Shown here piece after piece: positions 17,763-27,200 of a stretch of 64,000 nt of DNA. Made by a program: the position numbers and the translations under genes. How positions within the stretch are numbered: position 1 is the stretch's first letter; each line of letters starts with the position of its first letter. This DNA is from Micromonospora sp. FIMYZ51 (GTDB taxonomy: Bacteria; Actinomycetota; Actinomycetes; Mycobacteriales; Micromonosporaceae), in the NCBI RefSeq assembly GCF_038246755.1, contig NZ_CP134706.1:2852001-2916000 (forward strand), written 5' to 3'. The notes beneath the pieces are model-generated. The model did no database searches. It was not told the DNA's origin and saw nothing but the letters and a program-made list of their open reading frames with translations.

Positions 17763-18521
17763 TCAGCGGGCCATCGCGGTCGTGAGCACCCTCGAGATGG
17801 CGTCGATCGTGGCCGGGAGCTGGGACTCCAGGTAGAAGTGGCCGCCCGGGAAGATCTCCAGATCGAATGTGCTCGTGGTGTGCTCGCGCCAGGCTCGGGC
17901 CTCGTCGAGGCTGGTGCGCGGGTCGGCGTCGCCCACGAAGGCGGTGATCGGGCACGCCACCGAGGCGTTCGGTGCACACCGATACGTCTCGATCGCTCGG
18001 TAGTCGCCGCGGATCGCCGGCAGGATCATTTGCAGCAGCTCCTCGTCGCGGAGCAGCATCGAATCCGTGCCGCCGAGCCTGCGCATCTCCGCAACCAGCG
18101 CGCGGTCGTCCTGTTGGTGCACCCTGTCGTTCTTGTGCACCGACGGGGCGCGGCGACCGGAGACCAGCAGATGCTTGGCCGTCCGGCCGGCGTCGTCGAG
18201 GCGGCGCGCCAGCTCGAAGCCGACGGTGGCACCCATGCTGTGGCCGAAGAGGAAGATCGGCGCGTCGGGCAGCGGCTGGAGCGCCTCGAAGAGACGGTCG
18301 GCCAGCTCGCCGATGGAGTCGATGCCCGGCTCCGCCCGGCGGTCCTGGCGGCCGGGGTACTGCACGGCGAGCACGTCGACCGTCGAGGAAAGCTCCTTCG
18401 CGGCCGGGAAGAAGTAGCTCGCCGATCCGCCCGCATGCGGCAGGCAGAGCAGGACGGGCGCATCGACGGGCGCCGGGTGGTAACGCCGGATCCACAGACT
18501 GCCGTCGTCGTGACGGGTCAT
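17763..18521 (-). CDS. Type II thioesterase (alpha/beta hydrolase)
   Basis: A 252-residue editing thioesterase typical of PKS and NRPS clusters. It has the early LPHAGGSASYF oxyanion region, YPGRQDR, the nucleophile motif GHSMG (Ser95), the acid in GDADPRT and the late PGGHFYL histidine. ATG 18521 is chosen because GAGAGG precedes it; upstream extension has no homology-like sequence. Such enzymes remove aberrant acyl groups (for example decarboxylated extenders) from ACP domains and restore stalled synthases. It is transcribed away from the PKS genes. Confidence 0.92.
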   Translation of the reverse strand: MTRHDDGSLWIRRYHPAPVDAPVLLCLPHAGGSASYFFPAAKELSSTVDVLAVQYPGRQDRRAEPGIDSIGELADRLFEALQPLPDAPIFLFGHSMGATVGFELARRLDDAGRTAKHLLVSGRRAPSVHKNDRVHQQDDRALVAEMRRLGGTDSMLLRDEELLQMILPAIRGDYRAIETYRCAPNASVACPITAFVGDADPRTSLDEARAWREHTTSTFDLEIFPGGHFYLESQLPATIDAISRVLTTAMAR

Positions 18522-18901
18522 GCACCTCTCCAATCGGGTGTCGCTGAAACAGTTATCGAGAGTAGTGCGGCGGAGTTGGCGACGTAATATGTTGCGATCT
18601 GTATTTTCACCTTCTGGCGGATCGTGCGGTGGCCGGCCGTTCCTGGTTGGCGGTCCGTTGGCGGTCCCGGATTTGTGGCGCGACATTTCCGGCCGGTGGT
18701 CGCAGTAACCGTGGAAGTTACACTAGCTCTCCGCCGGCAACGCGGTCCACCCCTAACCCGACCTCCCCTACCTGGAACGCAGTCCGGCAAGGGCCCCTAA
18801 CCCTATTGTCGCCACCTTGCCGGGCCTGGACCGCGCTCGTAGATTACAACCCAGGGCTGGACGATCTCGTGTGCCGCCAACTATTACAGTGGAGTTCGTA
18901 T
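18522..18901. promoter_or_regulatory. Divergent intergenic region with CCCCTAACC boxes
   Basis: This 380-bp spacer separates the thioesterase (leftward) from the rightward gene at 18902 and is the likely control region for both, and possibly for the PKS genes. It contains CCCCTAACCC at 18750-18759 and again at 18794-18803, exactly 44 bp apart, with a shorter CCCCTACC at 18765-18772 between them. A reversed copy lies upstream of the P450 operon. Spacing near whole helical turns suggests binding sites for a pathway regulator. No regulator gene is in the window. Confidence 0.4.
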
Positions 18902-19393
18902 ATGGCCAGTGAGGAATTGATCCGACCCGCCGAGGACGTCCTACCGCGGCCGGATGCGCCGGAGCGAATGCGGGATCTGGATTTCATGCTAGGTGAGTTT
19001 CGCGTCGAGTACACCAACCTCACGACGAATCCGCCGACGACCGGCACTGCGGAGTGGAGTGCTCAGGCGACGCACCGCGGCCACTTCGTCGAGATGTTGC
19101 AGAATCTGCCGGCGCACGACATCACCAGCCATTGGACCTTCGGCTTCAACCAGCGGGACAACCAGTTCTTCAGCCTGTACCGGGACGACTGGGGAAACTA
19201 CGCCCAGGTCACCTCCCCAGGTTGGGAGGACGGGCACCTGCGCTTCACGGGCGAATGCTTCGGGTTCGGGATGTACATCGTCACGCAGGAAGACTTCGAG
19301 ATCGTTGACGAGAACCATTACGTCAAGCGCAGCTTCGTGCGTAATGGTGAGGCGTGGCTCCCGGGCGACGTCATCAATTGTTACCGCATCTGA
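18902..19393 (+). CDS. Protein of unknown function (DUF1579-like?)
   Basis: The 163-residue product starts at ATG 18902 with GGAG at the usual distance. It opens with a polar segment and then RMRDLDFMLGEFRVEY, a pattern seen at the start of DUF1579-type or lipocalin-like beta-barrel proteins. Many aromatic residues (SHWTFGFNQ, SLYRDDWGNY, FGFGMYI) could line a ligand pocket. I do not recognise a characterised function. It is the last gene before the PKS and may share the control region upstream. No signal peptide or membrane segment is visible. Confidence 0.7.
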   Translation: MASEELIRPAEDVLPRPDAPERMRDLDFMLGEFRVEYTNLTTNPPTTGTAEWSAQATHRGHFVEMLQNLPAHDITSHWTFGFNQRDNQFFSLYRDDWGNYAQVTSPGWEDGHLRFTGECFGFGMYIVTQEDFEIVDENHYVKRSFVRNGEAWLPGDVINCYRI

Positions 19394-19495
19394 CTCCTGT
19401 AGCGCCCACGCCGGTCACGCCATCCCTTCCCGGAGCAAGTGATCGAATGTTGCGGATGGTCCACGACCGCATTCCTCGGGAACAGAGGGAACGAC

Positions 19496-21250
19496 ATGCC
19501 GGGTGAGCTGGAACAACCTCTTGGTGCCGGGGCGCGGACCACCGACGAGATCGCGATCGTCGGTATTTCGTGCCGTTTGCCGGGCGCGGCCGGCCCGCGC
19601 GAGTTCACCGAACTCCTGCGTACGGGGACGGATGCGATCAGAGAGATCCCTGCCGACCGGCTGAGTGATCTCGGCGTGGGTGCCTCGCCCTCGCTCTCGG
19701 GCGGCTTCATCGACGGCGTGGACCAGTTCGACCCCGCATTCTTCGGCATCTCGCCGCGCGAGGCCGCCGAAATGGATCCCCAGCAGCGGCTCGCGCTCGA
19801 ACTCGGCTGGGAGGCGTTCGAGGACGCCCGGATCGTGCCCGGTGGCCGCGCGGGCGTCTTCGTCGGCGCCATGGCCGATGACTACGCCGCGCTCGCGCAC
19901 GCCCGAGGCGCCCTCGGCATCACGCCGCACACAGTCACCGGTCTGCACCGCGGCATGATCGCCAACCGAATCTCGTACGCCCTGCGGCTACGTGGCCCCA
20001 GCCTGACGGTCGACTGTGGCCAGTCCTCGTCGCTGGTCGCCGTCCACCTGGCCGCGGAGAGCATGCGGCGCGGCGAGTGTCGACTCGCACTCGCCGGCGG
20101 CGTCAACCTCAACCTCTCGCCCGACACCTTCCTCGCGCTCACCAAGTTCGGCGCGCTCTCGCCGGAGGGGCGCTGCTACACCTTTGACGCGCGGGCCGAC
20201 GGATACGTCCGGGGCGAGGGCGGCGCGATCGTACTCCTGAAGTTCCTCGCCGACGCGATCGCCGACGGCAGCCGTATCTACTGCGTGCTCAAGGGCAGCG
20301 CGGTGAACAACGACGGCGGAGGGCCGGGCCTGACCGCACCCGACCGGGACGCGCAAGCGGAGGTGCTCCGCCTGGCCTACCGGAACGCCGGGATCGACCC
20401 TGCCCGCGTCGGTTACGTGGAGTTGCACGGCACCGGAACCGTGATCGGGGACCGGACCGAGGCGGCTGCGCTCGGCCAGGTGCTCGGTGCCGCCCGGTCC
20501 GCGGATGATCCGTTGGCCGTCGGATCCGTGAAGACGAACATCGGGCACCTTGAGGGCGCCGCCGGCATCGCCGGCCTCGTCAAGGCGGCGCTCTGCGTCC
20601 GCAACCGCGAGCTGGTGCCGAGTCTGAACTTCGAGGCGCCGAGCCCGGGTGTGCCGCTTGCGGAACTCAACCTCCGGATGCAACGGGAGTACCGCCGCAT
20701 CGAGGCCGACGGCCGCCCGTTCGTTGCCGGTGTCAGTTCGTTCGGCATGGGCGGCACGAACTGCCATGTCGTGTTGGCCGAAGCTCCGGAGATCCCCACC
20801 ACCAGCCACGATGCGGTGGAACTGCCGGTGGTGCCGTGGGTGGTGTCGGGTCATTCGGTGGGGGGTTTGCGGGGTCAGGCGGGTCGGTTGGTGGGGTTTG
20901 TGGGTTCGGGGTTGGGTGGTGTGTCGGTGGGGGATGTGGGTTTGTCGTTGGTGTCGTCGCGTGCGGGGTTGTCGCATCGGGCGGTGGTGGTGGGTGATTC
21001 GGTTGAGGCTTTGCGTGCGGGTTTGGTGGGTGTGGCGGGAGGTGTGGGTGGTGTGGGTGTGGTGGAGGGTGTGGTGGGTGGGGTGGGGCGTACGGCTTTT
21101 GTGTTTCCGGGTCAGGGTGGTCAGTGGGTGGGGATGGGGCGGGAGTTGTGGGAGTCGTGTGGGGTGTTTGGGGAGTGGATGGGGTGTGTGAGCGGGCGTT
21201 GGCGCCGTTTGTGGGGTGGTCGTTGCGGGAGGTGGTGTTTTCGGGGATGA
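19496..21250 (+). CDS. PKS1 fragment A as sequenced: loading KSQ and start of AT
   Basis: This stretch codes for a KSQ-type decarboxylating ketosynthase, running to about 20790. The active-site motif reads DCGQSSS, with Gln176 (codon 20021-20023) in place of the nucleophilic Cys; HGTGT and KTNIGH are intact. The AT begins at VFPGQGGQW near 21095. A missing G in the run at 21181-21184 shifts the frame and produces the TGA at 21248-21250. The region from about 20826 onward is strongly G/T-skewed. Decarboxylation of methylmalonyl-ACP here would supply a propionyl starter. Confidence 0.7.
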   Translation: MPGELEQPLGAGARTTDEIAIVGISCRLPGAAGPREFTELLRTGTDAIREIPADRLSDLGVGASPSLSGGFIDGVDQFDPAFFGISPREAAEMDPQQRLALELGWEAFEDARIVPGGRAGVFVGAMADDYAALAHARGALGITPHTVTGLHRGMIANRISYALRLRGPSLTVDCGQSSSLVAVHLAAESMRRGECRLALAGGVNLNLSPDTFLALTKFGALSPEGRCYTFDARADGYVRGEGGAIVLLKFLADAIADGSRIYCVLKGSAVNNDGGGPGLTAPDRDAQAEVLRLAYRNAGIDPARVGYVELHGTGTVIGDRTEAAALGQVLGAARSADDPLAVGSVKTNIGHLEGAAGIAGLVKAALCVRNRELVPSLNFEAPSPGVPLAELNLRMQREYRRIEADGRPFVAGVSSFGMGGTNCHVVLAEAPEIPTTSHDAVELPVVPWVVSGHSVGGLRGQAGRLVGFVGSGLGGVSVGDVGLSLVSSRAGLSHRAVVVGDSVEALRAGLVGVAGGVGGVGVVEGVVGGVGRTAFVFPGQGGQWVGMGRELWESCGVFGEWMGCVSGRWRRLWGGRCGRWCFRG

Positions 21251-24200
21251 GGAGTTGTGGTCGCGGGTGGATGTGGTGCAGCCGGTGTCGTGGGCGGTGA
21301 TGGTGTCGTTGGCGGGGGTGTGGCGGTCGTTGGGTGTGGTGCCGGATGTGGTGGTGGGGCATTCGCAGGGGAGATTGCGGCGGCGGTGGTGGCGGGTGGG
21401 TTGTCGGTGGGTGAGGGTGCGCGGGTGGTGGCGTTGCGGTCGCGGGTGATTGGTGAGGTGTTGTCGGGTGGTGGGGGGATGGTGTGGGTGGGTGTGGGGG
21501 TGGGTGTGGTGGAGGGGTTGTTGGTGGAGGGGTTGTGGGTGGCGGCGGTGAATGGTCCGTCGTCGGTGGTGGTGTCGGGTGGGGTGGGGTTGTTGGAGGG
21601 TTTTGTGGTGCGGTGTGAGGGGTTGGGGGTGCGGGTGCGGTGGGTGCCGGTGGATTATGCGTCGCATTCGGGTGGGGTGGGTGTGGTGGAGGGTGAGGTG
21701 TTGCGGGTGTTGGAGGGGTTGTCGCCGGTGTCGGGTGGTGGGGTGGTGTTTGTGTCGTCGGTGGTGGGTCAGGTGGTGGATATGGGGGTGTTGGATGGTG
21801 GTTATTGGTTTGCGAATTTGCGGGAGCGGGTGCGTTTTCAGGAGGCGGTGGAGGTGGCGTTGGGGTTGGGGTGTGGGGTGTTTGTGGAGGTGGGTGGGCA
21901 TCCGGTGTTGGGGGTGGGGGTGTCGGAGACGGCGGAGGTGTTGGGGGTTGATGTGGTGGTGTTGGGGTCGTTGCGGCGGGGTGAGGGTGGGTGGGGTCGG
22001 TTTGTGCGGTCGGTGGCGGAGGGGTGGGTTCGTGGTGTGGAGGTGGATTGGTCGGGGGTGTTTCCTGGGGCGCGGTTGGTGGATTTACCCACCTACGCCT
22101 TCCAACGCAGACGGTGCTGGTTGGCGCCCGTTGACGGTGCCTGCACGTCCGACTCAATTCCCGAGCTTCCCGCGTCGCCCTCGGTTCCGGTGGCGGACGA
22201 CGAATCCTCCTTCGTGGATGACACCGATCGACCGGCCTTCGGGTATGGCAGCGACGGGCATCACTCGGTGCTCACGATGCTCCGCGCCGAATCGGCCACC
22301 GTCCTCGGTTACGAAAGCGTGGACGACGTACGGGCGGACCAGACGTTCAAAGAACTCGGGTTCGACTCGGCGCTGTTGCTCGACCTCCGCAACCGGCTGA
22401 ACGTCGTCACCGGGTTGCGGCTGCCGACGGCCTTCCTCTTCGACCATCCGACACCCGCGACCGCCGCCGGCCGGGTGGAAAGGCTGCTTCGGGGCGAGTC
22501 GGACGAGGACGCCGCCGAGGGGCCGGACACCGGCGCCGACGACCCGGTGGTGATCGTCGGCATGGCCTGCCGTTTCCCGGGCGGCGTGCGCTCGCCGGAG
22601 GACCTGTGGCGGCTCGTCGAGGAGGAGCGCGAGGGCATCGGCGAACTCCCGGCAGATCGCGGCTGGGATCTCACCCGGCTGAGCGCCGCGCCCCAGAAGG
22701 GCGCGTTCCTGTATGACGCGGGTGAGTTCGATGCGGAGTTTTTTGGGATCAGTCCGCGTGAGGCGTTGGGGATGGATCCGCAGCAGCGTTTGTTGTTGGA
22801 GACGTCGTGGGAGGCGTTCGAGCGGGCCGGCATCGATCCGTCCACTTTGCGCGGCAGCCGTACCGGGGTGTTCATCGGCGCGATGGCCCAGGACTACGGA
22901 ACGCCGCTGCATGAGTCGTCGGATGAGGTTCAGGGTTATTTGTTGACTGGGAAGTCGTCGAGTGTGGCGTCGGGTCGGGTTGCGTATGTGTTGGGTTTGG
23001 AGGGTCCGGCGGTGACGGTGGATACGGCGTGTTCGTCGTCGTTGGTGGCGTTGCATTTGGCGGTGGGGTCGGTTCGTGGTGGTGAGTGTTCGTTGGCGGT
23101 GGCTGGTGGGGTGACGGTGATGGCGTCGCCGGGGATTTTTATGGAGTTTTCGCGGCAGGGTGGGTTGGCGGCTGATGGTCGGTGTAAGTCGTTTGCGGGG
23201 GCGGCTGATGGGACTGGTTGGGGTGAGGGTGTTGGTGTGGTGGTGGTGGAGCGGTTGTCGGAGGCGGTTCGTCGTGGGCATCGGGTGTTGGCGGTGGTGC
23301 GGGGGTCGGCGGTTAATCAGGATGGTGCGTCGAATGGTTTGACGGCGCCGAGTGGTCGTTCTCAGCAGCGGGTGATTCGGCAGGCGTTGGCGGTTGCTGG
23401 GTTGGGTTCTGCTGATGTTGATGTGGTGGAGGCGCATGGTACGGGGACGCGGTTGGGGGATCCGATTGAGGCGGAGGCGTTGTTGGCGACGTATGGGCAG
23501 GGTCGGGGTGGGGTGCCGTTGTGGTTGGGGTCGTTGAAGTCGAATATTGGTCATTCGCAGGCGGCGGCGGGTGTTGCTGGTGTGATCAAGATGGTGATGG
23601 CGATGTGGGCGGGGGTGTTGCCGCGGACGTTGCATGTGGATGAGCCGACGCCGGTGGTGGATTGGTCGTCGGGGGATGTTCGGTTGTTGACCGAGGCGCG
23701 GCAGTGGTCGGTGGATGGTCGTCCACGTCGGGCGGGGGTGTCGTCGTTCGGTATCAGTGGGACGAACGCGCATGTGATTGTGGAGCAGCCGCCGGTTGTT
23801 GAGTCGGTTGCCGAGTCCCCCGCGCCGGTTCCTGGGCTGGTTTCCGGGTCCGGGTCGGAGTTTGTGGTGCCGTGGGTGGTGTCGGGTCATTCGGTGGGCG
23901 GGTTGGCTGGTCAGGCTGAGCGGTTGGCGGGTTTGGGTGAGGTGGATGCGGTGAGTGTGGGTCGGGCTTTGGTGTCGTCGCGTGCGGCGTTGTCGCATCG
24001 GGCGGTGGTGGTGGGTGATTCGGTTGAGGCTTTGCGTGCGGGTTTGGTTGATGTGGCGGGTGGTGGGGTGGGGTCGGGGTTTGTTTCTGGTGTGGTGGGT
24101 GGGGTGGGGCGTACGGCTTTTGTGTTTCCGGGTCAGGGTGGTCAGTGGGTGGGGATGGGGCGGGAGTTGTGGGAGTCGTGTGGGGTGTTTGGGGAGTGGA

Positions 24201-27200
24201 TGGGGGTGTGTGAGCGGGCGTTGGCGCCGTTTGTGGGGTGGTCGTTGCGGGAGGTGGTGTTTTCGGGGGATGAGGAGTTGTGGTCGCGGGTGGATGTGGT
24301 GCAGCCGGTGTCGTGGGCGGTGATGGTGTCGTTGGCGGGGGTGTGGCGGTCGTTGGGTGTGGTGCCGGATGTGGTGGTGGGGCATTCGCAGGGGAGATTG
24401 CGGCGGCGGTGGTGGCGGGTGGGTTGTCGGTGGGTGAGGGTGCGCGGGTGGTGGCGTTGCGGTCGCGGGTGATTGGTGAGGTGTTGTCGGGTGGTGGGGG
24501 ATGGTGTGGGTGGGTGTGGGGGTGGGTGTGGTGGAGGGGTTGTTGGTGGAGGGGTTGTGGGTGGCGGCGGTGAATGGTCCGTCGTCGGTGGTGGTGTCGG
24601 GTGGGGTGGGGTTGTTGGAGGGTTTTGTGGTGCGGTGTGAGGGGTTGGGGGTGCGGGTGCGGTGGGTGCCGGTGGATTATGCGTCGCATTCGGGTGGGGT
24701 GGGTGTGGTGGAGGGTGAGGTGTTGCGGGTGTTGGAGGGGTTGTCGCCGGTGTCGGGTGGTGGGGTGGTGTTTGTGTCGTCGGTGGTGGGTCAGGTGGTG
24801 GATATGGGGGTGTTGGATGGTGGTTATTGGTTTGCGAATTTGCGGGAGCGGGTGCGTTTTCAGGAGGCGGTGGAGGTGGCGTTGGGGTTGGGGTGTGGGG
24901 TGTTTGTGGAGGTGGGTGGGCACCCGGTCCTGGTGCCGGCAATAGAGGAAATCGTCGACGCCAATGGCCGCGACGCGGTCGCCCTCGGCACGCTACGCCG
25001 ACACGAAGGCGGCCCACGACAAATGGTCACCGCGCTCGCCCAGGCTTACGTGAATGGCGTCGAGGTCGATTGGGCACGCCTGTTTCCGACACGCGACGCG
25101 CCGCCGGTGGACCTGCCGACCTATGCGTTCCAGCGCCAGCGCTACTGGCTGAATCCGCCGGCCCGGTCGGGCCGGGGCGACCGCGACGACAGCGAGTTCT
25201 GGAACCTGGTCGAGCAGGGCGAGCTGGCGCCACTGACCGACCTGCTGAGGATCGGCGACGAGACCGGGCAAACCTCGCTGGGCACCCTGCTGCCCGCGCT
25301 GTCGTCGTGGAGCCGGCGCGAACGGTCGAAGCGCGTGGCCGACACGTGGCGGTACCGGGTGGCATGGAGTCAGGTACCGGATGGCGAGCCGGCACCACCA
25401 GTCTCGGGCACCTGGTTGGTCGTGACCTCCGAGGAGGCCGCGCCCGAGTGGGCAGCGGCCCTGGTCGAGGCGCTGACCGCGGCTGGCGCCGAGGTCGTCC
25501 ACCTCAGCGTCGCTGCCGACGACCGCCAGGAACTCGTGCGGTGTCTGGCCGACCTGCAAGCGGTCGCGGGAGTGCTGTCGCTGCTCGCCCTCGACGAGAC
25601 GCCAGCGGCGGATCTCCCGACCATTCCCGCTGGCCTGGCCAGAACGGTGTTGCTGGCGCAGGCGCTCGGCGACGCCGACATCAGCGGCCGGTTGTGGTGT
25701 GTGACCCAGGAGGCGGTGGCGTCCGGGCCGGACGACCACGTCGCTGGGCTCGCGCAGTCCACGGTGTGGGGTCTCGGCCGGGTGGTCGGCCTCGAACATC
25801 CGGAGCGCTGGGGCGGCCTGATCGACCTGCCGGCGGTGGTGGACGAGGACGCGGTCCGCCGGCTGCTCGGCGTGCTCGCTGCCGACGACGAGGACCAGGT
25901 GGCAGTCCGCCCGGCAGGGGTGCTGGCACGCCGGCTGGTCCGTGCTTCGCTCGGCGACGGCGTACCGGCCAGGTCGTGGAAGCCTTCCGGAACGGTGCTG
26001 GTGACCGGCGGCACCGGTGCGGTGGGCAGTCATGTCGCGCGCTGGCTGGTGGATGCGGGTGCCGCGCACCTGGTGCTGGTCAGCCGCCGTGGTCCCGACT
26101 CCCCGGGCGGGCCAGAACTGGTGCGGGAGCTGACCGAACGCGGGGCCCGGGTCACCACGGCCGCTTGCGACGTCGCCGACGTCGACGCCCTCCGGGACCT
26201 GCTGGCCTCGCTGCCCGAAGACCCCCCGCTCACCGCCGTCGTCCACGCGGCTGGCGTCCTCGACGACGCGCTCCTCACCTCGGCCACGGCGGACCAGTTC
26301 GAGGCGGTGCTACGGCCGAAGGTCGACGCGGCGCGCAACCTGCACGAGCTCACCGTGAGTCACAATCTGGAGGCATTCGTCCTCTTCTCGTCGATCATGG
26401 GCGTGTGGGGCAACGCGGGGCAGGCAGCGTATGCGGCCGCCAACGCATTCCTCGACGCGCTCGCGGAGCAGCGACGCGCTCAGGGACTACCGGCCACCGC
26501 GGTGGCGTGGGGCCACTGGGCCGGTGGCGGCATGGTCGGTGCCGGCGAGGCGGACAGGCTGCGCCGCCAAGGGCTGGCAGCGATGGATCCCTCGTCCGCC
26601 TGCTCCGCACTTGAGGCCGCGCTCGCGCACGGCGACACTGCGGTGACCGTCGCCGACGTCGACTGGGGCCGATTCCTGCCGGAGTTCACGTCGGTCCGGC
26701 CCAGCCGCCTCTTCGACGAGTTGTCCGAGGCTGTTCCCCGCACCTCCGATGCGCACGACTCGTTGGCGCGGCGGCTTTCCGGGCTGTCGCCCGCTGAGCA
26801 GGATCGCGAGCTGCTGGAACTGGTCCGTGCGCACACCGCCGTGGTGCTGGGCCATGCGCGGCCGGCCGACGTGCTCACCACGCGGACCTTCAAGGACGCA
26901 GGACTCGACTCGCTTACCGCGGTCGAGTTGCGCAACCGGCTCAATGTGGCCACCGGCCTGCGCCTACCGGTCGGGCTGGTCTTCGAGCACCCGACGCCCA
27001 GCGCCGTGGCGGAGCGGCTGCGCGACGAACTGCTCGGCTCCGCCGCCGGCCCGGCGACCGAAGCGCCCGGCCCGGCACCGGACGACGACCCGGTGGTGAT
27101 CGTCGGCATGGCCTGCCGTTTCCCGGGCGGTGTGCGCTCGCCGGAGGACCTGTGGCACCTGGTCGAGCAGGAGCTCGACGTCGTCTCCGATCTGCCGGAC

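Noticed and set aside
17563..17835. Possible small coding frames after the inverted repeat (Arg-rich, overlapping the thioesterase end)
   Set aside because: No ribosome-binding site, codon pattern or recognisable motif; all frames read through tandem repeats and into the antisense of the thioesterase.
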